Positions 7,530-15,866 of a stretch of DNA of 52,958 nt are shown here, one piece after another. Each line of letters opens with the position of its first letter. The first letter of the stretch is position 1. Origin of the DNA: Lachnospiraceae bacterium (lineage in GTDB: Bacteria; Bacillota; Clostridia; Lachnospirales; Lachnospiraceae); NCBI GenBank assembly GCA_009780115.1, contig WRAQ01000020.1:1-52958 (forward strand), read 5' to 3'. The position numbers and the translations under genes are program-made. The notes beneath the pieces were generated by a model, which was not told where the DNA came from, ran no database searches, and worked only from the letters and a program-made list of their open reading frames with translations.

Positions 7530-8951
7530 TCAATTCACAAATAAATCATTCATTGTCAATTGAAATAATATCTCCATACTGTATTCGTTCTGGATTAAAC
7601 CATATGTTGTAATAAGAGTAGTATGTGCTGCTTTCCGTGTTTCTGTTTCGGTCAGAAATGCGGTTTTTTTATTTCTAAGTTTTGCACTATATGATTTGTC
7701 TAATCTATATTCAGTTGTAGCAAATTTCATTTCACAAAGATTGATTATATTGTCACTTCGGTCAAGTACCAGGTCAATTTGGGCCCCCGGGGAAATATTT
7801 CTGCTCCGCCATGAGGATGCTTCAGTCAAAATACCGGAAATACCAAGGCTATATTTAATTTGCGGCAAGTGCAAAAGACATACAAGCTCAAAGGCATAAC
7901 CACTCCACGCCGAATGGGCAGGGGTCGTGCTATAATGGAGCCAGAAATTTTCAGAAAGCTTTTTTTGCTTTTCTGAAAATGTCAGATGGAAAAGTGAAAA
8001 AGGGTCGATTAATTGAAAAAGCCGGTCTCGTTTTTGCTTTCCAAAAGCAAGGTATTCTTTTAAGAAACCACAGGCTATCAAATCATTAAGAGTTTTTGTT
8101 AAGGTACCGCCGCCGTTAATCCTTGATATTGACGATATTTCTTCGCGTGAAAGCCCTTTTCGCTTAGATGCTAAAGCCTCAATCACTTTTATGTGGCTTT
8201 CAGCATTATTAAATAATGACCGAAAGAGGTTTGTATACTCATTTTTTAATGGTGCATCTGCGGAAAAGTATATCCGGTCAACATTTTGCGCAAGACTCCT
8301 ATCTGCTTCAAAAAAATCCAGATAATAAGGGATGCCGCCGAAAATCATGTAAGATTCAAGGATTTGATAACGGGGTAAGGGAATCTTATTTTCCCGAAAA
8401 TACTCTTCGCATTCTATCAGCGTAAAAGGATTAAGTAGAATTTGATCGGTCAATCTATTGTGTAATCCGCCGGTATTATTGACAATGTTATCGATTATCC
8501 AGGAAGTGGCTGACCCGCAAACAATAAGGAGTATATCATCCCTTGATGATACCCATCTATTCCAGAAATGGTCAAGCGCAGAAATAAAGCCTGAATTAGG
8601 TGTGCTTAGCCATGGTATTTCATCCAGAAACAAAATTTTTTTCGTATTTTGCGGTAATGAGATAATTAATTTATTAAGATTTTCAAAAGCTTCCGGCCAA
8701 TTTGTTGCCGGATTAAGAGCCGTACCGCCGAAATTTGTGATTTCTTTGTTGAAATTTTCAATCTGTTTTGTAATATCACCATCTTGTATACCTGAAGCAT
8801 AAAAGGCAAAATCGGAACCGAATAACGATTTTATAAGAAAAGTTTTTCCGACACGCCGTCTGCCGTATATAGCAATAAATTCAGATTTTTTGGATGCGTG
8901 ATGTTTTTTTAACCTCTTTATTTCATTAGTACGCCCGATTAAAGTTTGCAT
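7530..8951 (-). CDS. COG1672-type P-loop ATPase with C-terminal DUF234/nuclease-like domain
   Basis: An AAA-like ATPase of the archaeal-type ATPase family, common as stand-alone accessory genes in Firmicutes. Walker A is GRRRVGKTF (about 30-38) and Walker B is ILFLDEIPW (about 105-113). A winged-helix-like segment (LSREEISSISRINGGGTLTKTL) precedes a C-terminal region with the pattern QIDLVLDR...NLCEMKF, which resembles a PD-(D/E)XK nuclease core. Its role is unknown; mobile-element or defence functions have been suggested for relatives. It interrupts the glycan genes, converges with the fucosyltransferase gene and has its own promoter and inverted repeats upstream, so it is probably an independent insertion. 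The ATG at 8951 follows AAAGGA. Confidence 0.85.
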   Translation of the reverse strand: MQTLIGRTNEIKRLKKHHASKKSEFIAIYGRRRVGKTFLIKSLFGSDFAFYASGIQDGDITKQIENFNKEITNFGGTALNPATNWPEAFENLNKLIISLPQNTKKILFLDEIPWLSTPNSGFISALDHFWNRWVSSRDDILLIVCGSATSWIIDNIVNNTGGLHNRLTDQILLNPFTLIECEEYFRENKIPLPRYQILESYMIFGGIPYYLDFFEADRSLAQNVDRIYFSADAPLKNEYTNLFRSLFNNAESHIKVIEALASKRKGLSREEISSISRINGGGTLTKTLNDLIACGFLKEYLAFGKQKRDRLFQLIDPFSLFHLTFSEKQKKLSENFWLHYSTTPAHSAWSGYAFELVCLLHLPQIKYSLGISGILTEASSWRSRNISPGAQIDLVLDRSDNIINLCEMKFATTEYRLDKSYSAKLRNKKTAFLTETETRKAAHTTLITTYGLIQNEYSMEILFQLTMNDLFVN

Positions 8952-8975
8952 TTGCTAGCAATCCTTTCGACTTAT

Positions 8976-9009
8976 AGCCGTAAGTAGTATTTTTACACCA
9001 CTTACGGCT
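8976..9009. repeat. Perfect 10-bp inverted repeat in ATPase leader
   Basis: AGCCGTAAGT (8976-8985) and ACTTACGGCT (9000-9009) flank 14 bases. The repeat lies between the ATPase promoter and its start codon, so it could be an RNA hairpin or a repressor site. A related copy lies at 9095-9127. Confidence 0.8.
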
Positions 9010-9032
9010 GGGTTCGATTTGAAGTTAAATTA

Positions 9033-9061
9033 ATTATAATCTATTAATAATCATGTGTCTA
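9033..9061 (-). promoter_or_regulatory. Sigma-A promoter for the ATPase gene
   Basis: On the minus strand TAGACA (9061-9056), a 17-base spacer and TATAAT (9038-9033). The start would be near 9026, placing the inverted repeat 8976-9009 inside the leader. Confidence 0.7.
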
Positions 9062-9094
9062 GCTATTTTTTGCAAAATGGGAAAAATGACTCAT

Positions 9095-9127
9095 AGCCAT
9101 AAGTGGGTAAAAACATGACATATGGCT
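9095..9127. repeat. Second, diverged inverted repeat near the divergent promoters
   Basis: AGCCATA (9095-9101) and TATGGCT (9121-9127) form the arms, and the whole stretch aligns with 8976-9009 (AGCC.TAAGT.G....). It lies 34 bases upstream of the -35 box of the nonulosonate gene. Two related palindromes on either side of divergent promoters suggest one DNA-binding protein. Confidence 0.6.
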
Positions 9128-9160
9128 GAAAGTGAGCGTTTTGGTTTTTATCGAATAGTT

Positions 9161-9188
9161 TTGACAGAATAATTATTTGGAGTATAAT
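9161..9188 (+). promoter_or_regulatory. Sigma-A promoter of the nonulosonate genes
   Basis: TTGACA (9161-9166), a 16-base spacer and TATAAT (9183-9188): both hexamers are perfect matches. Transcription would start near 9195, about 27 bases before the ATG at 9222. Confidence 0.85.
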
Positions 9189-9221
9189 AATTAAAGAGAG
9201 AGAAAATTTTTGAGGGTTGAT

Positions 9222-10823
9222 ATGAAAATACTTGCAATCATTCCTGCTCGAAAAGGTTCGAAAGGAGTGCCTAATAAAAATATCCGTTTAGTAAATGAAC
9301 GTCCGCTTGTTTATTATTCTATTATGAACGCGAAAAAATCAAAATGGATAACAGATATTAAGGTTTCAACGGATTCAGAGGAAGTGGCTGTCATTGCCAA
9401 ACAATTAGGAGTAGATGTACATTGGCGTGATTCATCATTAGCGGGTGACGAGATAACTTTAGATGCGGTTATTTTCGATGCAATGGGCAATGAAAATTGG
9501 GATTACGTAGTTACTATGCAGCCCACTTCGCCGACACTTCAAAAAGAAACGCTTGATAAAGCAATAAATTACAGTATTGAATTGCAAGTTGATACCCTGA
9601 TTTCAGTGGTTAATCATCCTCATCTTGCTTGGGTTAATGATAGTGAAGGAAAAAAGAGGCCCGCATATACAGAACGAAAAAATAGACAATATTTGCCCGG
9701 TTATTATTTAGAAACAGGCGCTTTTGTTATTTCGCGGGGAAGCATAATTACAGAAAAAACCCGTATTGGTAAAAACGTTGATGTATATGAAATATCTAAA
9801 GAAGAAGCTGTTGATATTGATAATTTTGGTGATTTATTGCTTGTTGAAAAATTACTCTCTGATAAAAAAATCGCTATTTATGTAAATGGTAATAATAGCC
9901 GCGGAATGGGGCATATCTATCGCGCTTTGGAAACAGCAGATATTTTTTATTCAAAGCCGGATATATTTTATGATTTGAATCAAACCGAACGCCGGTTTTT
10001 TGGCGAAACAACCCATAACCTTAACGGAGTTGACGGCTTTGGCGAGTTACTTGGGATTGTTGAAAAAAGTAATTATGATTTGATAATAAATGACGTACTC
10101 ACAACAACGGCCGACTATATGATTGCCCTCAAAAAAAGTTTGCCGGATGCAAAACTTGTTAATTTTGAGGATGATGGTGAGGGCGCCCACTTTGCTGATT
10201 TAGTTATTAATGATTTATATAATACTTCCGATGCCCCGCATATAGTTGTCGGTGAGAAATATTATATTGCTTCTAAGCTATTTATGCTTTATCAACCAAT
10301 TCAGATAAAGGAAAAGGTGGAAAAAGTATTTATTGGTTTTGGCGGCGCCGACCCGCAAAATTATTCCGACCGGCTGCTTAGAATAATTAGCGGTAGTGAA
10401 TATAATAATTTTAGGTTCACCGTTGTTCTTGGCCGCGGCAAAATAAATATTGATTCATTACAAAAATATAATAAGTATGATAATATTGAAGTATTATATG
10501 ATATCGTGAATATGCCGGAAGTAATGTCAGAGTGCGATATTGCAATCACCTCGCGCGGCCGGATGGGTTATGAATTGGCGATTCTTGGTATCCCGACTAT
10601 ATCAGTCGCTCAAAATAAAAGAGAAGAGTCACATAAGTTTGTTTCTAATGAAAATGGTTTTTCATATCTTGGGTTAAATCCGGATGATCAGATTATTGAA
10701 GAAAACCTAAAAATGTTTCTTGAGTCTTCACAAACCCAGCGCCGGCATTATCAAACGCTATTGCTTAATCATGATTTACGGAACGGCAGGCGCCATGTCC
10801 GTAATTTAATTGATAATTTATGA
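9222..10823 (+). CDS. Fusion: CMP-nonulosonate cytidylyltransferase + PseG-like UDP-sugar hydrolase
   Basis: Two enzymes in one 533-aa chain. Residues about 1-215 are a NeuA/PseF-type cytidylyltransferase (IPARKGSKGVPNKN near residue 7, STDSEEVA, MQPTSPTL), which activates a nonulosonic acid with CTP. Residues about 217-533 are PseG-like: GMGHIYR (228-234) carries the catalytic-type His, then FIGFGGADPQN and a YELAILGIP nucleotide-binding motif. PseG removes UDP from a 2,4-diacetamido-trideoxyhexose, giving the substrate for the synthase encoded next. The two steps flank the NeuB-like reaction in the pathway. The ATG at 9222 has GAGGG ahead of it, and the in-frame TTG at 9210 is rejected. Pseudaminate-type chemistry is favoured, but legionaminate cannot be excluded. 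Confidence 0.88.
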   Translation: MKILAIIPARKGSKGVPNKNIRLVNERPLVYYSIMNAKKSKWITDIKVSTDSEEVAVIAKQLGVDVHWRDSSLAGDEITLDAVIFDAMGNENWDYVVTMQPTSPTLQKETLDKAINYSIELQVDTLISVVNHPHLAWVNDSEGKKRPAYTERKNRQYLPGYYLETGAFVISRGSIITEKTRIGKNVDVYEISKEEAVDIDNFGDLLLVEKLLSDKKIAIYVNGNNSRGMGHIYRALETADIFYSKPDIFYDLNQTERRFFGETTHNLNGVDGFGELLGIVEKSNYDLIINDVLTTTADYMIALKKSLPDAKLVNFEDDGEGAHFADLVINDLYNTSDAPHIVVGEKYYIASKLFMLYQPIQIKEKVEKVFIGFGGADPQNYSDRLLRIISGSEYNNFRFTVVLGRGKINIDSLQKYNKYDNIEVLYDIVNMPEVMSECDIAITSRGRMGYELAILGIPTISVAQNKREESHKFVSNENGFSYLGLNPDDQIIEENLKMFLESSQTQRRHYQTLLLNHDLRNGRRHVRNLIDNL

Positions 10824-10883
10824 TACCAGGCTCAAAAGGTAATGTGTTTCATGCGCGAAGTGCGAAGCAGTCCGTAGGTATCA
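10821..10883 (+). repeat. Inverted repeat between the two nonulosonate genes
   Basis: TGATACC (10821-10827, overlapping the stop codon) and GGTATCA (10877-10883) enclose a 49-base loop that has its own short repeats (GCGCGAAGTGCGAAG). It could fold as a stem in the 88-base gap before the synthase gene. Confidence 0.45.
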
Positions 10884-10911
10884 ATATCATATTAAAACTG
10901 AGGAAAATACT

Positions 10912-11958
10912 ATGATAAACGAAAAAAAGCCGTATTTAATAGCTGAAATTGGGGTGAATTTTTATGATACTGCAAGGGTAGAGGGAATTTCGCTGATTGA
11001 AGCAGCGAAAAAATATATCAAAGGTGCCGCTTCCGCCGGGGTAGATGCGGTTAAATTCCAAAGTTATAAAGCTAATACGTTGGCATCAAAAAATTCCCCG
11101 GCTTATTGGGATTTGACTAAGGAGCCAACAAACAGCCAGTATGAATTATTTAGCCGGCATGATTGTTTCGGGCAACAAGAATTTGTTATCCTAAAGGATT
11201 ATTGCGATGAAATTGGGGTTGATTTCCTTTCTACCCCTTTCGATTATAAGTCAGCCGATTATCTTGATGATTTAATGAAAATATACAAGATATCTTCTTC
11301 AGATTTAAGTAACCTCCCTTTTATCCGTCATATTGCAAGTAAGGGGAAACCGATATACTTATCAGTTGGTGCTTCTTATATATCAGAGGTTGAGGAAGCA
11401 GTAAGGGCAATCCGTGATGTTTCTAAAGCCCCTATTTGCCTTTTACATTGTGTGCTTTCTTATCCTTGTAAATATGAGGATGCAAATCTGGCTGTAATCA
11501 AAACGCTGGCCGGAATCTTTCCTGATTGCCTGATAGGTTATAGTGACCATACCTTACCTGATGAAAATATGACGGTTTTGTCAACAGCATATTTATTTGG
11601 GGCGCAGGTGATTGAAAAGCATTTCACTTTAGACAAATCATTAACCGGCAATGACCATTATCATGCCGGGGATGTCAGCGATTTTAAAAAGGCAGTTGCG
11701 AATTTTGCTTTGATTGATAATATAACCGGAGATTCAGAAAAAACGGTTTTAGCCTGCGAAACAGTACCCCGGAAGGAAGCCCGCCGGTCATTAGTCCTTA
11801 CCCGTGATATGAAAGAAGGTGAGGTCATTGCTAAGGCGGATATCACTGCTAAGCGGCCGGGGACAGGGATTTCGCCGCGCTATGCTGATATTGTGATCGG
11901 GCGTAAGGTGCGAAAGGATTTGCCGGAAGATACGATTTTGGCTTGGGAAAATGTGTAA
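10912..11958 (+). CDS. Nonulosonic acid synthase (NeuB/PseI/LegI family)
   Basis: Condenses a 6-carbon N-acetylated amino sugar with phosphoenolpyruvate to give a 9-carbon sialic-acid-like sugar in the cytoplasm. The NeuB barrel covers about residues 8-265 (YLIAEIGVNF, GVDAVKFQSYKA, LSTPFD, IYKISSSDL, HCVLSYPC, IGYSDHT, VIEKHFTLDK), and a SAF antifreeze-like domain covers about 285-345 (RRSLVLTRDMKEGEVI, RPGTGISP). The length of 348 aa is typical. TGAGGA lies before the ATG. It follows the CMP-synthetase/PseG fusion, so the product is probably pseudaminic acid or an isomer. The earlier dehydratase and acetyltransferase steps are not in this group of genes. Confidence 0.93.
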   Translation: MINEKKPYLIAEIGVNFYDTARVEGISLIEAAKKYIKGAASAGVDAVKFQSYKANTLASKNSPAYWDLTKEPTNSQYELFSRHDCFGQQEFVILKDYCDEIGVDFLSTPFDYKSADYLDDLMKIYKISSSDLSNLPFIRHIASKGKPIYLSVGASYISEVEEAVRAIRDVSKAPICLLHCVLSYPCKYEDANLAVIKTLAGIFPDCLIGYSDHTLPDENMTVLSTAYLFGAQVIEKHFTLDKSLTGNDHYHAGDVSDFKKAVANFALIDNITGDSEKTVLACETVPRKEARRSLVLTRDMKEGEVIAKADITAKRPGTGISPRYADIVIGRKVRKDLPEDTILAWENV

Positions 11959-12007
11959 TGACAGGGCAATTCTATTAAAATTTTCGCCGGGCAGAATGAG
12001 GAAGATA

Positions 12008-12994
12008 ATGAATCTTGATGAGCAATTTAAAAATGAGACAGATAAGCTTGGATTAGATATCATAGAGATTCTGTTTAAAAATGAAAAAAAAGGCAGAATT
12101 ACGGCACTTGCAAAACAAAATGAAACAAAACTGATTTTAAAATGGAATTTATCATGTAAATCTTTACATATAGCTAAACTTAAAAAAGAAATCTCATATT
12201 ATCGTGAACATCAAGGTGAAAATCATATTGTCCCGCTTAGTTATGCAGCAGAAAATATTTTAGTGATTGAATACTTTAAAGGGGTATCGCTTAGAAAATG
12301 GCTTGAAAGTTATCTGGATGAGCAAAAAACTGGTACAACTGATTTAGTAAAGCAATCTTTTTCCAATTGTGTCACGTCTTTATTAAAAAGTTTAAAAATG
12401 ATGTACAAAGAGCCGCTTGATAAAAAAGCCGAGTTTAATGAGATGGCTTACCAATTATGTAAAAGATTTCGTCAGGTATGCTGCTTTAAGCCATTAAACG
12501 GAGCTTATCAAAGTAAATTTGAAACGAAATTCTGTCGCTGGATTTATAGAATATTTCGCTCATTAGCTAGAACTAAGATTCATCATATCGTAAAGAAAAT
12601 AAATACGAACGATTTGTATATCATCCATGGAGATCTGCATCTTAATAATATTTTAATTGGATTAGAAAGCAATGAAGCAAAAATCATTGACTTTGAAGAT
12701 GTTGAACCGGGTTTTGTCTTACTTGATATCATTTATCTCTATAGTTTATTTTACTATTTATTAACGGGCCTGCCTAATCATCAATTAATATTACGTGAAT
12801 GTTTTAGCGGATTTATTGCCGATAACTTTCCGGAACTTAATAATTCTTTTTTCGAACTTGCTAATATATTTCAGATTGGTTTGTCAATAAACCGTTCAGT
12901 CGGGTATAATATCTCTGCTTTTAGGCTATTGAAAAATTTATGTTTTTTCCCAATCAAGCTATTATTTACCAAATCCCATTGCATCCATAAGTAA
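12008..12994 (+). CDS. APH/choline-kinase-like phosphotransferase
   Basis: A protein-kinase-fold small-molecule kinase. The Brenner-type motif IIHGDLHLNNILIG (about 205-218) gives the catalytic Asp, and IIDFEDVEPG (about 228-237) gives the metal-binding Asp. An N-terminal lobe Lys is plausible in LILKWN. This resembles aminoglycoside phosphotransferase, choline kinase and the Kdo-kinase fold, so it may phosphorylate a sugar or lipid-linked glycan. The ORF is open from 11951, but GAGGA six bases before the ATG at 12008 sets the start there, just after the synthase stop. Its 3' end overlaps the convergent minus-strand gene by 33 bases. Confidence 0.75.
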   Translation: MNLDEQFKNETDKLGLDIIEILFKNEKKGRITALAKQNETKLILKWNLSCKSLHIAKLKKEISYYREHQGENHIVPLSYAAENILVIEYFKGVSLRKWLESYLDEQKTGTTDLVKQSFSNCVTSLLKSLKMMYKEPLDKKAEFNEMAYQLCKRFRQVCCFKPLNGAYQSKFETKFCRWIYRIFRSLARTKIHHIVKKINTNDLYIIHGDLHLNNILIGLESNEAKIIDFEDVEPGFVLLDIIYLYSLFYYLLTGLPNHQLILRECFSGFIADNFPELNNSFFELANIFQIGLSINRSVGYNISAFRLLKNLCFFPIKLLFTKSHCIHK

Positions 12995-14104
12995 CTTTTT
13001 TTGATTATCTGTGATATTACTTTTTAATAACAACTGTGCGGCATTATTATATCGTGAATAAAAACCATGACATTTTTTAGCGATTGCTTTACAAATGAGA
13101 TGAATTTCTTTTATTTCTTCCGGGGTTTTAACTTCATTAAATCCCCAATAAGGCTCACAAGCCGCCTTTTGCTTATCCATTTCGTCATCACCCAGCCCAT
13201 TTATTATGATATCACTGGTAGCAAATTTTTCCGAAAAATAAGGTATGGCCCCTTCGGATGATATTCGTTTTAAATTAGCTTCTAAATATTTGAATGGTTT
13301 CCCCATATAAACAGCATAACCAACATGTGTCCCGATGGAATTGCCGATAACCATATCCGATAACGACAAAATAGTTTTGAGACGGCGGATAAAATTCGGG
13401 TCCCAACGGTATCCGGCCGAAACATTCTTAACTCCATAGGCCTCAAATATATCGTAGATTTTGTTGTCCACATCCCGCCAATATTGCAAAGCCATGATTG
13501 TATCAAATTCCGGGGCAATATCCTTTAATATATCAGTAATATATTTTTCGATATCAAATTCCACTTTCATACCTTGAGAATTATGTTCAGGAATAATAAG
13601 TAAAGTTTTCCCATATTGTTCTTTTAAAGCCGCATACTGTTGTTGATTATAGAAAGGGTCAGCATAGTGGATATATGGCCCAAATAGAAATACCGGTATT
13701 TTAGGATGAGAATTATGAATAGCTTTTTGACGGTAGCGCGACATTGAACCGATACTTGCCTGGGTACGGTATATCGTCGGATGTAAAAAGCAACCATGCT
13801 CAATGACGGGAAAGGTGACGGCTTCATTTATATCAATATTGCCATAGTTGCAAATCGCTTGTAGATGGCCATATAGAAATGATTCTTTGTAAGGATAGCT
13901 GTATGATAGGCTTTCGCTGGTTTTGATTTGAGTATTTTGGGTCCGCTTATTCAAAGCCCTCATCTCTTTCACACAGAAAATATCCATCTCGGCCGCTTCC
14001 CGGCACAAAGCAAATAATTCCTCGTTAATATTACGTTTTGAAATCTGAAATGAAAAATTATGAGTGTATAAATTTGAGTGGATGAGTTTTCCTAATTTGC
14101 CCAT
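12962..14104 (-). CDS. Putative GT-B-like glycan biosynthesis protein, family not recognised
   Basis: A 380-aa soluble protein. The C-terminal half has the look of a GT-B donor site: ILSLSDMVIGNSIGTHVGYA followed by YMGKPFKYLEA (about 270-305), and a central LLIIPEHNSQGM strand-loop. I cannot place it in a named family. Its ATG overlaps the stop of the ABC transporter gene by one base (TAATG), so the two are translationally coupled. It is therefore likely to act in the pathway whose product that transporter exports. Its last 33 bases overlap the end of the plus-strand kinase gene. Confidence 0.7.
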   Translation of the reverse strand: MGKLGKLIHSNLYTHNFSFQISKRNINEELFALCREAAEMDIFCVKEMRALNKRTQNTQIKTSESLSYSYPYKESFLYGHLQAICNYGNIDINEAVTFPVIEHGCFLHPTIYRTQASIGSMSRYRQKAIHNSHPKIPVFLFGPYIHYADPFYNQQQYAALKEQYGKTLLIIPEHNSQGMKVEFDIEKYITDILKDIAPEFDTIMALQYWRDVDNKIYDIFEAYGVKNVSAGYRWDPNFIRRLKTILSLSDMVIGNSIGTHVGYAVYMGKPFKYLEANLKRISSEGAIPYFSEKFATSDIIINGLGDDEMDKQKAACEPYWGFNEVKTPEEIKEIHLICKAIAKKCHGFYSRYNNAAQLLLKSNITDNQKKLLMDAMGFGK

Positions 14105-15849
14105 TATAAATTACTGCTTTCCAATTTTTGTTTGCTAATCTTTTTTCCTTCGATCCGAAAAACTATATCACAGTTCTTTATTGTTGATAAACGATGGGCA
14201 ACGATAATCATTGTTTTATTCCCTTGAAAATTTTGAATGGCTTCCATAACTGCTTTTTCCGTATCAGAATCAAGAGAAGAGGTTGCCTCATCCAGTATGA
14301 GAATTGGCGGGTCACGGTATAAAGCCCTGGCAATCCCAATCCGCTGCCGCTGCCCGCCGGAAAGGCGGACCCCCCGGTCACCGACAAAAGTATCCAGTTT
14401 TTCCGGAAGGGACAACACAAAATCCTTTAGCTGGGCTAATTCAAGGGCATTCCATATATCATCATCGCTAATCTCTTTTTTATTGACCCCAAACGCAACA
14501 TTTGAACGGATGTCTTCATCTAAGATATATATTTGCTGAGGAATATAACCTACGTATTTACTCCATTCATGAGGATTCGTATGAATATTAAACCCATTAT
14601 AAAATATTTTACCTTTTTGTGGTTTAAGTATGCCAAGGATAAGGTCGGCTAATGTAGTTTTTCCGGTACCTGATGCCCCGATAAAGGCAACCGAGCTTTT
14701 ATCAGGTATCGTTAATGTGATATCCTCTAAAACATTGCCAATTGCTTCCGGATATTGATAGGTAATTCCGCTAATCTCAATATCATTTGTATTACTTTTT
14801 GGCTGACAGTTTTGATTATTGGTATAAACAGGTTCCTCATATTCGTCAAAAAGGCTTGAATATACTGCAAAAATTGAAGGACGATAATAAATAAAATAAT
14901 TAAGTTGGTTCGCAACCCGTGATATTGCCGGTAAAATGCGGAAAGCTGCAAAAACAAAGACACTTAACAGCGGAAGCATAGCGGTTGCATCTGTACCGGA
15001 TAAAAATATAAACGCCAAGATGATAAATGCGCTTCCAAAACAGAAAGCCTCGATATATAATTTCGGTATTGAATTAAGAAATTGAAAACGTCTATAAGCC
15101 TTGATATATTGATTAGCATTTTTTGTATAATTATTTTCGAAATATTCTTCATTTTGCATGACTTTAATCTCTTTGATTCCACCCAAGGCTTGATTGATCG
15201 ATTTACGCATAGCGACATTTTTTTGTCTGTTTATTACGCCGGCTTTTTTTATCTTTGTCCGGAATACAAGGAAATAAATTGATAGGCAAATAATCGCAGC
15301 AAAAACGATAGAGAAGCTCATCACCGGGGATTGGGTAAAGAGAAAAATAAGGATAAATGAACTTGTAAAAATATCAGAAAGAAATTGGCAGAGATTGTTT
15401 AAAATATTAGACAATTCATTAACATCAGAAATAATTATTTTTTGAAATTCGGCACTATTATGTTTGGTATGAAAAATATAAGGCCGCCGGATAATTTTTC
15501 TAAGAAGCCGGCTTGATAGTTCTATTTTTGTTTTTCCAATGAAGTTAAATTTAATCCGGTTAAGAACTAGGATATAGCAGCTTCGGAAAATATATAGGAA
15601 TGCTAAAGCAGAAGCTAAAAGAGCAAGGAATTTTTCTACTTTGTCAAAATTTAAAAGATTATATAGATACAGGATATAAGTGTTAGTATAGATAGTGGAA
15701 CTATCAAGCAAAATGGCAATGATGGGTGAAAGCAGCGCAAGGCAAACCATCTCAATCGTGGCGCCGATAATAATAGCAATAACTAATAGAATGAATTTTA
15801 TTTTGACATCTTTATCAAAAATGCGGTTAATTATCTTTAATATCTGCAT
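14104..15849 (-). CDS. ABC transporter, fused permease-ATPase (flippase type)
   Basis: A half-transporter of 581 aa. Five to six membrane segments lie in residues about 15-310, and the ATPase domain covers about 345-575 with Walker A GASGTGKTT, the Q-loop region GYIPQQIYI, signature LSGGQRQRIG, Walker B ILILDEATSSLD and H-loop IIVAHRLSTI. It probably works as a homodimer. In glycan clusters this MsbA/PglK-like type flips lipid-linked oligosaccharides or exports saccharide lipids. It sits between the DUF6044-like gene upstream and the GT-B-like gene downstream in one minus-strand operon. Ribosome site GGAG precedes the ATG at 15849. Confidence 0.92.
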   Translation of the reverse strand: MQILKIINRIFDKDVKIKFILLVIAIIIGATIEMVCLALLSPIIAILLDSSTIYTNTYILYLYNLLNFDKVEKFLALLASALAFLYIFRSCYILVLNRIKFNFIGKTKIELSSRLLRKIIRRPYIFHTKHNSAEFQKIIISDVNELSNILNNLCQFLSDIFTSSFILIFLFTQSPVMSFSIVFAAIICLSIYFLVFRTKIKKAGVINRQKNVAMRKSINQALGGIKEIKVMQNEEYFENNYTKNANQYIKAYRRFQFLNSIPKLYIEAFCFGSAFIILAFIFLSGTDATAMLPLLSVFVFAAFRILPAISRVANQLNYFIYYRPSIFAVYSSLFDEYEEPVYTNNQNCQPKSNTNDIEISGITYQYPEAIGNVLEDITLTIPDKSSVAFIGASGTGKTTLADLILGILKPQKGKIFYNGFNIHTNPHEWSKYVGYIPQQIYILDEDIRSNVAFGVNKKEISDDDIWNALELAQLKDFVLSLPEKLDTFVGDRGVRLSGGQRQRIGIARALYRDPPILILDEATSSLDSDTEKAVMEAIQNFQGNKTMIIVAHRLSTIKNCDIVFRIEGKKISKQKLESSNL

Positions 15850-15866
15850 TTAAATTTCTCCAAACA

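Noticed and set aside
7503-7545. Bidirectional terminator between the fucosyltransferase and ATPase genes
   Set aside because: Only a weak A/T-rich stem (TGAAAAA..TTTTTCA) and no solid GC stem; not strong enough to list.
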